Assembly (NCBI GenBank): GCA_019636385.1
Contig: JAHBXT010000002.1
Coordinates: 124,001 to 188,000, forward strand
Source of the DNA: Pirellulaceae bacterium
GTDB lineage: Bacteria; Planctomycetota; Planctomycetia; Pirellulales; Pirellulaceae
Direction of reading: 5' to 3'
Length of the DNA stretch: 64,000 nt
Positions 8,682-16,162 of the stretch are shown piece after piece. A program made the position numbers and the translations under genes. The notes under the pieces were generated by a model. It did not search any database. It had not been told where the DNA came from and saw only the letters and a list, made by a program, of their open reading frames with translations. Numbering within the stretch: the first letter of the stretch is position 1; every line of letters begins with the position of its first letter.

Positions 8682-9810
8682 AGTGGCGATACTGGGCGTT
8701 GGCATGACCCCGTTTACGAAGCAGGCTCAGCGTGGTTATGAATTGCTGGCAGCCGAAGCGGTGTATCAAGCGTTAGCACACGCCAATGTGAGGGCGTCAG
8801 ACATCCAAGCGTCGTTCTGTGGAGCCGCCTTAGCGCCATCAGGACTGGGCCAGCGCGTGCTAAAAAATCTGGGTCTCACCGGCCGGCCGATTATCAATGT
8901 CGAAAATGCCTGCGCGTCAGGATCGAGCGCTGTCGTAGAAGCCTGTGCTTGGCTGAGAGCTGGTTTGTGTGATGTCGCGCTGGCGGTAGGCGTCGAAATA
9001 CTGTCGAACATTTGTGGCCCGCTGCCAACGCAAGATGCCTGGTACTTCGACACCGGGCTGAATCTGCCTGGTTGGTATGCACTGCAAGCCAGCCGCCACA
9101 TGCATGAATTCGGATTGACCCGTGAGCAATTGGCGACGGTCGCGGTGAAGAACCGCAAACTCGCTGCCGCAAATCCCAGAGCCTATTTTCAGTCGCCTGT
9201 CACTTTAGAAGACGTGCTGGAATCGCGGATGATCGCTGATCCATTGACGCTGCTACAGTGTTGTCCGAAAGCGGATGGAGCGGCTGCGGTAGTCCTGAGC
9301 ACAACCAGCTATGCAGCTCGATGTCATCATCGCCCGGTTCGAATACGAGGGATGTCGCTGACTTCCGGACAAGCTGTGTTTCGCGATGGTCCCCGTCCTA
9401 CCAGCGCGGCGCGGCGCGCAGCGCTGATGGCCTTTGAGCAGGCGGGTGTGGGCCCAGAAGATTTGGACATGGTGGAGTGCCACGACGCTTTTACCATCGG
9501 CGAGATTCTGTATACGGAAGAACTGGGACTGTGCGAGCCGGGTGGCGGTGGCGATCTAGTTGCCTCGGGTGCTACTTCGCCCGGTGGCAGTTCAGCGTTA
9601 GTTAACGGCAGCGGAGGGCTGCTGGCCAAAGGCCACCCGCTAGGCGCAACCGGCATCGCTCAACTGGCGGAACTAGTCTGGCAGCTGCGTGGCGAAGGGG
9701 GGGCGAGGCAACATTCACGCGCCCGCTTGGCCGCCGCCCTCACCATGGGTGCTGGCGAATTTGAAATCGACGCCAACGCTTGCACTGTGTTCGTGCTGGA
9801 AGGCGCCTGA
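8674..9810 (+). CDS. SCP-x/Ltp2-type thiolase-like enzyme
   Basis: This 378-residue member of the non-decarboxylating thiolase group is typical of lipid-transfer-protein (SCP-x) and Ltp2 aldolases. It has the opening SEVAILGVGMTPF, a cysteine at residue 80 in NACASGSS, ECHDAF, and GHPLGATG near the C-terminal third. The last block reads ALTMGAGEF, lacking the C-terminal cysteine, as is common in this subgroup. It should act on acyl-CoA thioesters together with the overlapping DUF35 protein, either as thiolase or as a retro-aldolase that shortens branched side chains. The ATG at 8674 lies inside the DUF35 gene; a TTG three codons upstream is possible. The P450 follows 36 bases later. Confidence 0.88.
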   Translation: MSEVAILGVGMTPFTKQAQRGYELLAAEAVYQALAHANVRASDIQASFCGAALAPSGLGQRVLKNLGLTGRPIINVENACASGSSAVVEACAWLRAGLCDVALAVGVEILSNICGPLPTQDAWYFDTGLNLPGWYALQASRHMHEFGLTREQLATVAVKNRKLAAANPRAYFQSPVTLEDVLESRMIADPLTLLQCCPKADGAAAVVLSTTSYAARCHHRPVRIRGMSLTSGQAVFRDGPRPTSAARRAALMAFEQAGVGPEDLDMVECHDAFTIGEILYTEELGLCEPGGGGDLVASGATSPGGSSALVNGSGGLLAKGHPLGATGIAQLAELVWQLRGEGGARQHSRARLAAALTMGAGEFEIDANACTVFVLEGA

Positions 9811-9846
9811 CGGGCTGACCGTTTTCTGAAACGAGGTTATTGTCAG

Positions 9847-11064
9847 ATGGAAATCGACTATGATCCACGCAATCGCGAGGTTATCGCCGATCCATTTCCG
9901 GTGTTTCAGCGGCTGCGTGAGCAGGCTCCGGTCTACTTCAGCTCGGTGCTGGGCGGCTGGGTTCTAACCCGCTACGACGATGTCAAACTGGTGATTTCGG
10001 ATCGACGTTTTTCGGCGGATCGAATGCGACCCTTCTTTGCGCAATTGCCGATGACCAAACAGTGCGCTTATGCGACGCTACGGGATTCGATTTCTGCCTG
10101 GGCAGTGTTCCACGATCCTCCAACGCACACCCGCCTCCGTGGGTTGATCAACAGAGCGTTTACAGTCAAGGCTATCGAGCGCCTAGAGCCTCGTATCGAC
10201 GGAATTGTCGTTGACTTGTTGGATCAAGTCGCCCATCGCGGAGAAATGGATGTGATTGCCGATTTAGCCTACCCTCTGCCGGCCTCGGTGATTTTACACA
10301 TGCTGGGTTTGCCAAGTGACGACCTGGATCGCATCAAAGTCTGGTCCGATGAGCTAGCTCTGTTTGTCGGTTCGTCGGTGAACACACCGGACAAATATCG
10401 GCGAGCTACCGACAGCATCACAGCCATGAATGATTACTTTGGTGCGGCCATCCAGCGGCGACGGCAAGCCCCCGGTGACGATCTGCTGTCGGCGCTGCTG
10501 GCGGCACAAGAACAGGAAGAATTGCTGAGTCACGATGAGTTGGTGGCTACGTGTGTCTTGTTGGTGTTTGCCGGGCATGAGACCACGACGAACCTGATCG
10601 GAAACGGGATGCTGGCGCTGCTACGTCATCCGGCACAGCTTGAGCGACTAAGAAGTGAGCTCGAATTATTGCCCTTGGCGATCGAAGAGTTGTTGCGGTT
10701 CGATGGCCCAGCCGCAGCGGTAGTGCGCATTGCCACCGAGGAGGTGACTCTACATGATCAGACGATTGCTGCCGGTGATCGTGTTTTCGCCATGCTGGGT
10801 GCGGCTAATCGAGATCCGCGGCAATTTTCCAACCCTGAAAAGCTGGATATTACGCGCAACGAGAATCGCCATATCGCCTTTGGTCACGGAATTCACTATT
10901 GCATCGGAGCACCGCTAGCTCGCCTAGAAGCTAAGCTGGCCATCCGAGCAATTCTCCAGCGCTGCCAGAATCTTAAGCTGCAGGACGCCGCCCTGCATTG
11001 GAGCGATTCGTTGGTGCTTCGTGGCGTCCGATCGCTGCCGATTTCCTTCGTTGGCCAATCTTGA
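9847..11064 (+). CDS. Cytochrome P450
   Basis: This 405-residue soluble bacterial class P450 has all signatures: I-helix FAGHETT (residues 241-247, with the oxygen-activating acid/Thr pair), K-helix ELLR (281-284) and heme loop FGHGIHYCIG with Cys352 as the iron ligand. Length and the PPTHTRLRGLI element fit CYP families such as CYP107 or those that hydroxylate terpenoids, macrolides and sterol side chains. No ferredoxin or reductase gene is adjacent, so electrons must come from elsewhere in the genome. Placement after two thiolases and a DUF35 protein suggests it hydroxylates a lipid or isoprenoid that is then activated and degraded; the substrate is unknown. The gene begins at the ATG that opens MEIDYDP. 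Confidence 0.95.
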   Translation: MEIDYDPRNREVIADPFPVFQRLREQAPVYFSSVLGGWVLTRYDDVKLVISDRRFSADRMRPFFAQLPMTKQCAYATLRDSISAWAVFHDPPTHTRLRGLINRAFTVKAIERLEPRIDGIVVDLLDQVAHRGEMDVIADLAYPLPASVILHMLGLPSDDLDRIKVWSDELALFVGSSVNTPDKYRRATDSITAMNDYFGAAIQRRRQAPGDDLLSALLAAQEQEELLSHDELVATCVLLVFAGHETTTNLIGNGMLALLRHPAQLERLRSELELLPLAIEELLRFDGPAAAVVRIATEEVTLHDQTIAAGDRVFAMLGAANRDPRQFSNPEKLDITRNENRHIAFGHGIHYCIGAPLARLEAKLAIRAILQRCQNLKLQDAALHWSDSLVLRGVRSLPISFVGQS

Positions 11065-11187
11065 TCCGGCTTGTAGGTCGTAGCTGAAAGCGGAATGATC
11101 GCCCGGGCAAGCCAGGAGCATTGTAGGATTTGTATCCCGGCTTGATCGGCGGCGGCTTCAGCTTGTCGTTAACCTACTACAGTGCTG
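11065..11187. other. Convergent intergenic region with imperfect hairpin
   Basis: Between the tail ends of the P450 and the SDR, AGCTGAA (from about 11083) can pair with TTCAGCT (from about 11156), and CCGGCTTG occurs twice. This may act as a bidirectional terminator, but there is no clear T-run. Confidence 0.3.
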
Positions 11188-11952
11188 CTACTTGGGAGCC
11201 ATACGAATCGCGCCATCCAAGCGGATGGCCTCGCCGTTGAGCATCTGATTTTCGCAGATGTGCTGAACCAGCGCCGCGAATTCGCTGGGATGTCCCAATC
11301 TGGGCGGGAACGGAACTTGTTGGCCCAGAGAAGCCTTAGCCTCCTCGGGCAGCGACTGCATCAGCGGCGTATCAAACAGGCCCGGCACGATCGTCATTAC
11401 GCGAATTCCAAACCGCGCCAGTTCTCGGGCGATCGGCAGCGTCATGGCCACCACACCGCCTTTGGACGCCGAATAGGCGGCTTGACCTATTTGACCATCG
11501 TAGGCTGCGACGGACGCAGTATTGACGATCACTCCGCGCTCGCCACCCTCCAGCGGCACAGCGGTCGAAAGTACCTCGGCAGCCAAGCGAATGACATTGA
11601 ACGTGCCGATCAAATTGACGCCAATAATGCGCTGGAACACATCCAGGCTGTGTGGCCCCTCTTTGCCCACGACGCGAACTGCCGAAGCAATGCCTGCACA
11701 ATTCACCACGCCACGCAGATCGCCCAGGGTTTCAGTGGCCACTTTGATTGCGACGCGCACGCTCGCTTCGTCGGTCACGTCGGTAGTCACAAATTGCGCC
11801 GCTCCCAGTTCTTCGGCCAGCCTGCGTCCAGGCTGCTCCTGGATATCTGCAATCACCACCTTGGCACCGGCCGCAACCAGCCTTCGTGCCGTTGCACCGC
11901 CAAGGCCCGAACCGCCACCAGTCACCAGAAACGTACGTCCAGCGATGTCCAT
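11188..11952 (-). CDS. Short-chain dehydrogenase, HSD10-like (3-hydroxyacyl-CoA dehydrogenase type 2)
   Basis: This 254-residue NAD-dependent classical SDR has TGGGSGLG at 11-18, NCAG at 84-87, catalytic Ser147, Tyr160 and Lys164 (YSASK), and the PG motif after it. Overall character ([33 protein letters not shown]) resembles type 2 3-hydroxyacyl-CoA dehydrogenase. That activity would supply the 3-ketoacyl-CoA that the neighbouring thiolases cleave. It lies tail to tail with the P450 across a 123-base gap and on the opposite strand, so it is transcribed separately even if it acts in the same pathway. The ATG at 11952 gives the standard N-terminus. Confidence 0.9.
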   Translation of the reverse strand: MDIAGRTFLVTGGGSGLGGATARRLVAAGAKVVIADIQEQPGRRLAEELGAAQFVTTDVTDEASVRVAIKVATETLGDLRGVVNCAGIASAVRVVGKEGPHSLDVFQRIIGVNLIGTFNVIRLAAEVLSTAVPLEGGERGVIVNTASVAAYDGQIGQAAYSASKGGVVAMTLPIARELARFGIRVMTIVPGLFDTPLMQSLPEEAKASLGQQVPFPPRLGHPSEFAALVQHICENQMLNGEAIRLDGAIRMAPK

Positions 11953-12311
11953 AACTCAATTCACTCCAATATCTATAAAGCCACACCAGTCCCAAGCAAA
12001 CCACTCGACCCGTAGATTCTAGCACCTTGCAGCTTGAGCCGGAAAGCGGGGAGGGAGGTAGTCCGAAAATGTCAGAGATGTATGTAGCCTGGGACAAGCT
12101 GGCCGGTGCATTACTATCAAGCTTCGCAACCGATTGTCACTGAGCGCGACGAAAGAGGCGTTCATCAAGTTAGTTTCAGCCCGGTGCCGTGTTTATCAGT
12201 CAACCCCAACTTGCGTAGCTCCGGAATCGAACTTTTCGGCCAAATGTCTTTTAAATTGCCATCCGCTTTTCGCCACCCTACAACAACTGCGGTTTGACTG
12301 AAATCAATAGG
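11953..12311. other. Intergenic region, no gene seen
   Basis: This 359-base gap separates the SDR start from the end of the PLP-enzyme gene, both on minus. The small open frame at 12106-12297 has no recognisable content. A degenerate copy of the dispersed TGTAGCCTGG motif lies at 12083-12102. The region should hold the SDR promoter, but no convincing elements were recognised. Confidence 0.5.
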
Positions 12312-13373
12312 TCAAAGCTGTCGCAGTGCGGTTGGTAACTGTAGAGAATCGGCTACGGCAGCAAATTCGCTGACGTTGCGAGAATTAAAGGTGTTCCAAA
12401 ATAGGGTTGGACCGTCGATGGCAGTTTGAATCGATAGGAATGCGGCAGCGGCCTTGGCGGTGTAGGTGGATTCGAGTTGTATACCGCTTTTCCCAAAAAT
12501 TTCGGTTGCCGACCGTGCTTCAGTTGTGGAGGCACCATAGCCCGATCCGAAGTAGTCGTTCAACAAATTTGGCGGCTTGACGGGCGACGAGGGGAATTGC
12601 ACATGCTTTGTAAGTAGGCCCTGTGTCCTGACCATCAGCCCATAGACGGTCTGGCGAGTACAGACCGGCAATGGCCCAAGGTGCGATGGTGCCACGCGAA
12701 CACCAATAACTTCAATCGGTAGCCTTGCCAGCGACATGCCAAGCGTTAGCCCGGCTAGAGTGGCTCCCGACCCGACCGGACACACAATAGCCCGTGGCTG
12801 GGGAAGTTGCTGGGTTGCGATTTGTTGCCGCAGCTCAAAAGCGGCGTTGATGAACCCCAGCGTTCCAATGGGGCTGGAGCCTCCGGCAAACAGAAAATAG
12901 TTTTGACGCGCGGCCCGCGCGGGACTGGTGTAAAAGGCCCAGACGGTGCGAGCCAGTGATCCACAATACTTCAGCTCGGCTCCAAACGCTTGCATCAATC
13001 GCAGGTTTTGACGCACAACGTCAGTCAGGGGTTGATCGAACAGGTAGATGCGGCACCTTAGTCCTACCTGTCGACAAACCATGGCCGTGGCAACCCCATG
13101 ATTGGTCCCTATCGCTCCAAAGGTAACGATGCGACTCTTTCCGCGCGCAACTGCATCCGCGATGATGAACTCCAACTTGCGAATCTTGTTACCTCCGTAG
13201 ACGGGATGTGTGATATCATCCCGTTTGACCCAATTGTTGCGCCCGATCGGCAAAGGCTGGACGGGTGTGGGCAAACTGGCGATCTGTTGATGCGCCACTT
13301 TGCCCATCAGTTCTGGAAACTCATCAAACAGCGGGCGCACGGGGCTGCTCCTCGTCCGCTGAATCCGGTTCAC
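12312..13373 (-). CDS. PLP-dependent ACC deaminase / D-cysteine desulfhydrase family enzyme
   Basis: The protein has 353 residues and the fold-type II PLP layout: SLPTPVQPL near 33-41, the Schiff-base lysine Lys63 in YGGNKIRKLEF, FGAIGTNHG, and the phosphate-binding GSGATLAGLT. The family includes 1-aminocyclopropane-1-carboxylate deaminase, D-cysteine desulfhydrase and L-cysteate lyases; sequence alone does not choose between them. The GTG start at 13373 is supported by RPLFDEFPEL, which aligns with the usual pre-domain segment; a shorter ATG start lies at 13307. The longer start overlaps the preceding gene by 50 bases, suggesting cotranscription with the GMC oxidoreductase pair. Confidence 0.85.
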   Translation of the reverse strand: MNRIQRTRSSPVRPLFDEFPELMGKVAHQQIASLPTPVQPLPIGRNNWVKRDDITHPVYGGNKIRKLEFIIADAVARGKSRIVTFGAIGTNHGVATAMVCRQVGLRCRIYLFDQPLTDVVRQNLRLMQAFGAELKYCGSLARTVWAFYTSPARAARQNYFLFAGGSSPIGTLGFINAAFELRQQIATQQLPQPRAIVCPVGSGATLAGLTLGMSLARLPIEVIGVRVAPSHLGPLPVCTRQTVYGLMVRTQGLLTKHVQFPSSPVKPPNLLNDYFGSGYGASTTEARSATEIFGKSGIQLESTYTAKAAAAFLSIQTAIDGPTLFWNTFNSRNVSEFAAVADSLQLPTALRQL

Positions 13374-13800
13374 AGTGCAAGCTGTAGCCGATTCGGTCGA
13401 GTACTGTTGGGGAGTGTGAGTCGTCGATAGTTAACCCCGAATAGTACAGGCTCATCACCAGCCCCTTAATCGCCAGACTGACCAGCCTCAGCGGAGTGGC
13501 GATCCACTCGGAATACTGATCGTGTTGATCCATCATGCTCAGCAGCTTCCGCAATATCCATTTCGGCGTCAGCCACAGTCCAGCCAGTAACCAGCGCACC
13601 GCATTCAAGTCGTCCGGATGAATACCATCCAAAACGATGTCCAGATGATGCAGGCAACCTGACTGCGAAAAACTAGGCAGCCGGTCCGTGCCAGGAATGT
13701 ACAAGTCGCCGAGCCTGGACAGGCTGCTGAGATGAATACGCGACAGGTGTTTGGAGCGGCAGGCGCGATTAGCATTTTGCTGGGTGGAGGGTTCAGCCAC
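13324..13800 (-). CDS. Small protein coupled to GMC oxidoreductase, possible gluconate 2-dehydrogenase subunit 3-like subunit
   Basis: The protein has 158 residues with a GTG start at 13800. The start is well supported: AGGAGG lies about 6 bases upstream on the minus strand, and the GTG overlaps the GMC stop by 8 bases. A longer reading from 13941 lies inside the GMC gene and is not credible. The region LGDLYIPGTDRLPSFSQSG, followed by leucine-rich helices, resembles the small subunits (gluconate 2-dehydrogenase subunit 3 family) that accompany membrane GMC dehydrogenases. The match is by eye and weak. No Tat signal is seen. It ends 50 bases inside the PLP-enzyme gene. Confidence 0.7.
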   Translation of the reverse strand: MAEPSTQQNANRACRSKHLSRIHLSSLSRLGDLYIPGTDRLPSFSQSGCLHHLDIVLDGIHPDDLNAVRWLLAGLWLTPKWILRKLLSMMDQHDQYSEWIATPLRLVSLAIKGLVMSLYYSGLTIDDSHSPTVLDRIGYSLHCEPDSADEEQPRAPAV

Positions 13801-15232
13801 AACTGGCCTCCTGACTAGGCAGGCCGCCGGTTGCAGCTCCGAACTCCTCCAGCAGAACTTGGCTGGCCCGATGCGAGTGGGCCATGATCGATAGGGCCGG
13901 ATTGATTCCAGACGAGAGCGGGAAAATGGAGCCGTCGGCAATGGTCAAGTTCTCCATGCCAAACACCTGAAACCGCTCGTTGACCACCGCCGTTGCAGGA
14001 CTGGTGCCGATCGCACAACCGCCCATTTGATGCAAACTGAAATTAAAATTAGAGGTGATGAACTCTTGAGCACCGACCGCTTGGTAGATTTCCCGAACAA
14101 CCTCGACTCCCGATAAGCCTCGCTTCAGGTCCTCGCCTGCGATCGGTTTGACAATCCGCAGCCGGCCTGTGCGGTTAACGCGTATCGTACCGGGCAACGT
14201 ATCGCGAATGCAGACCTCCATACTGGCCATGTGTCGGTAGCGTTCCATCCACTGTTGATGTTTTAGACCGTGGGCCGGCATCAGCATCGTAATTCCAATG
14301 GGTCCTACGAACACATTTTCCAGCTTAAAACCCATGGCTCGAAATCGTGGCTCGTCCGATTTGACAGCCTGCAGAGCACCTTTGTGAGCATCGATGACCT
14401 CGTCAAACAAAGCGATGTTCATCCACTGCGGGTGGCTATAAAGTCCTTGTCCCAGTGCAGGCAAGCTCGCGCCAAAACCGCTACGAAGCATCAATTGATT
14501 GGTGCCCAAAGTCCCGGCGGCCACCACACAGCGCCGCGCTTGGATGCGCTGCTGACTGCCCCCGCTTCGTCCCCAGATTTCGACGCGATCCCGATGATGT
14601 ACGATTCGCTCTGCCATGAACCCAGTTAGAACTTCCAGTCCAAGCTGCCGAGCGCTCTTTAAAAAAGTAACCAACATGCTTTGCTTGGAATCTCTGCGGC
14701 AGCCCCCCAGGCAAGCCATGCAGTCGTTGCTCTCAGGTCTGCAGTTGGACTGACCGCGCCGCAATGCGCCCCAGCGGTACCCGAGCTTTTCAAAGCCTTG
14801 GACGTAGAGTTCCGCATTGCGATTCCACTCCGAGCGAGTCAAGGTGTGGAGAGCCAAATGCGACTCGATCTCCGCATAGTGGCGGCTCATTTCCAGGTCG
14901 TTATAGAAATCAATCTCGCTTTTCTGCCGCCACTCGTCCCAAACCGGCGTATCAAAGCGGTCCATCAAGGCTTGATTGACAACGGTTCCACCCCCCAGAA
15001 CTTTGCCGCGTAAAAACAGCAGGTTCGCGCTGGTGGTAGCGTCCATGCTGCCGTTCCAGTAGAGATTGGAATTGGAAAGCAGTTCATTGCGCGGAAAGGT
15101 CCGCCAACTGAATTCTCCGCCGGCTTCCAGCATCAATACGCGCGCGCCGGCTTGGGTCAGATAGTTGGCAATCACGCTTCCAGACGCGCCTGAACCAACG
15201 ATCACAACATCATAAAATACCGACACGTGCAT
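13793..15232 (-). CDS. GMC-family FAD oxidoreductase
   Basis: This 479-residue protein has the FAD-binding IVGSGASGS (residues 10-18), LMLEAGG, RGKVLGGGTVVN (the GMC-1 signature), a central cysteine-rich NDCMACLGGC segment, and the C-terminal block HQMGGCAIG...ADGSIFPLSSGINP, including the catalytic Asn region. The family oxidises alcohols, sugars or sterols. The cysteine-rich segment is typical of the cholesterol-oxidase/sorbosone-like branch, where it may bind an iron-sulfur cluster. No signal peptide is visible. The ATG at 15232 is chosen; a TTG two codons upstream is possible. The following small protein is translationally coupled to it. Substrate unknown. Confidence 0.9.
   Translation of the reverse strand: MHVSVFYDVVIVGSGASGSVIANYLTQAGARVLMLEAGGEFSWRTFPRNELLSNSNLYWNGSMDATTSANLLFLRGKVLGGGTVVNQALMDRFDTPVWDEWRQKSEIDFYNDLEMSRHYAEIESHLALHTLTRSEWNRNAELYVQGFEKLGYRWGALRRGQSNCRPESNDCMACLGGCRRDSKQSMLVTFLKSARQLGLEVLTGFMAERIVHHRDRVEIWGRSGGSQQRIQARRCVVAAGTLGTNQLMLRSGFGASLPALGQGLYSHPQWMNIALFDEVIDAHKGALQAVKSDEPRFRAMGFKLENVFVGPIGITMLMPAHGLKHQQWMERYRHMASMEVCIRDTLPGTIRVNRTGRLRIVKPIAGEDLKRGLSGVEVVREIYQAVGAQEFITSNFNFSLHQMGGCAIGTSPATAVVNERFQVFGMENLTIADGSIFPLSSGINPALSIMAHSHRASQVLLEEFGAATGGLPSQEASCG
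15213..15218 (+). promoter_or_regulatory. Possible -10 element upstream of structured RNA
   Basis: TAAAAT with a poor -35 (TGAACC, 15191-15196, 16-base spacer) would start a transcript near 15225, just before the hairpin at 15241-15322. It lies inside the 5' end of the GMC gene on the opposite strand, so it is weakly supported. Confidence 0.3.
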
Positions 15233-15240
15233 AACCAATC

Positions 15241-15322
15241 AGTGGGCGACTATGAACAACGCAAACCCGGCAGGGCTAGTCCAGGCAGGAACGCAGCGGT
15301 CGCGTCCAGCGGGATGCCCATT
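15241..15322 (+). ncRNA. SRP-like (4.5S-type) structured RNA candidate
   Basis: A closing stem AGTGGGC/GCCCATT (15241-15247 with 15316-15322, one G-U pair) encloses CCCG/CGGG and GGGC/GTCC stems and a tip reading CAG-GCA-GGAA-CGC-AGC. This resembles the bacterial SRP RNA domain IV (CAGG, short stem, GGAA tetraloop, AGCAG). The closing pair of the tetraloop would be A-C and the lower internal loop is asymmetric, so the fit is not perfect. The region is otherwise noncoding. A covariance-model search would decide. Confidence 0.42.
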
Positions 15323-15558
15323 CTAGCACGCAGTGGAAGTAGATCGTGCCGATTCAGGCAATTCACGTCTCGGCTTGCACGCAGAATCAAGTTGATCCAC
15401 AGATTCTAAGCTTGGCTCTAATTAGAAGGCCCTGCTCAATCAGCGCGGGCGTTACCGGATCGCTGAGGCACACACCAGCTACTTGCCAAACGAACGCTCC
15501 GGCCGGTGATTCTTGTTGGTGCGCTCGCTATTTTGTCGCAACCTGCAGCAGACCGCTC

Positions 15559-15587
15559 TTGACCATCTGCCTAGTCTAGTGTACTAT
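15559..15587 (+). promoter_or_regulatory. Sigma-70-type promoter of the GntR/ABC operon
   Basis: TTGACC (15559-15564) and TACTAT (15582-15587) are separated by exactly 17 bases. The predicted transcription start is near 15594, about 30 bases before the GntR ATG. Confidence 0.7.
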
Positions 15588-15600
15588 TCATGTGTAACAC
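15579..15600. promoter_or_regulatory. Candidate GntR operator overlapping the -10 element
   Basis: GTGT (15579-15582) and ACAC (15597-15600) bracket a 22-base site that covers the -10 box and the predicted start. This placement fits autorepression by the YtrA-type regulator encoded immediately downstream. The half-sites are only 4 bp, so the symmetry is modest. Confidence 0.4.
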
Positions 15601-15622
15601 CTGGTTTCTTAAGGTTTCGAAC

Positions 15623-16063
15623 ATGTTTTTCGCAATTGATCCCACCAGCGGCGTCGCCATCTACGAGCAGATTGTTCGTCAGATCAAGTTTGCAATCGCC
15701 GAGGGAACGCTTCGGCCGGGGCAGATGTTGCCCAGTGTGCGAACGCTGAGCCAACAATTGGCAATCAACCCCAATACGATCAACCGAGCTTTCCAGCAGT
15801 TGCAAGCCGATGGCGTGCTTGAGTCACTGCGCGGCATCGGACTGGCGGTACGAGCCACGGCGGTCGAATCGTGTCGCCAGGCGCGACGCCAGTTGGTGAC
15901 GCTGCGGTTGCAGCAAGTTCTGGTCGAGGCGCTGCACTCGGGATTAACCGCCGACGAAATTGGGCGACTGGTCAAGCAGCAACTCAGCGCCCTCGCCGGT
16001 TCGGTCACAACTGTCTCAGCAGTCGCACCGTCGACAACAACCCCCATGCAGCCAACGCCATAA
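15623..16063 (+). CDS. GntR-family transcriptional regulator, YtrA subfamily
   Basis: This 146-residue repressor-type protein has a winged helix at about residues 8-75. The motif order is IYEQIVRQIKFAIAEGTLRPGQMLPSVR, split by the turn of the HTH, then INPNTINRAFQQLQADGVLES. It lacks a large effector domain and ends in a short helical tail, which defines the YtrA subgroup. Such regulators normally repress the ABC transporter operon they precede, as here. The ATG at 15623 has AAGG 8 bases upstream; an in-frame ATG 11 codons earlier (15590) lies within the promoter/operator region and is rejected. The C-terminal Ser/Thr/Pro-rich tail looks disordered. Confidence 0.92.
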   Translation: MFFAIDPTSGVAIYEQIVRQIKFAIAEGTLRPGQMLPSVRTLSQQLAINPNTINRAFQQLQADGVLESLRGIGLAVRATAVESCRQARRQLVTLRLQQVLVEALHSGLTADEIGRLVKQQLSALAGSVTTVSAVAPSTTTPMQPTP

Positions 16064-16162
16064 AACAATTCGATAAATCACCACGCTCTGACGAGCGTAG
16101 CTGCGAGGATGAATGCAGCCGTAGAACAATACTTTGATCAGACTTTCACAGGAGATGCTTCG

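Larger units (their letters stand above)
15233..15622. other. Intergenic region: SRP-like RNA and GntR promoter
   Basis: This 390-base gap lies between the divergent GMC and GntR genes. The left part holds the SRP-like hairpin and the right end holds a good sigma-70 promoter with an inverted repeat. Nothing was recognised in the middle (about 15323-15550). Confidence 0.6.

Noticed and set aside
9811..9846. ACGG/CCGT hairpin with T-run as terminator before the P450 gene
   Set aside because: Stem of only 4 bp within a probable operon; too weak to call.
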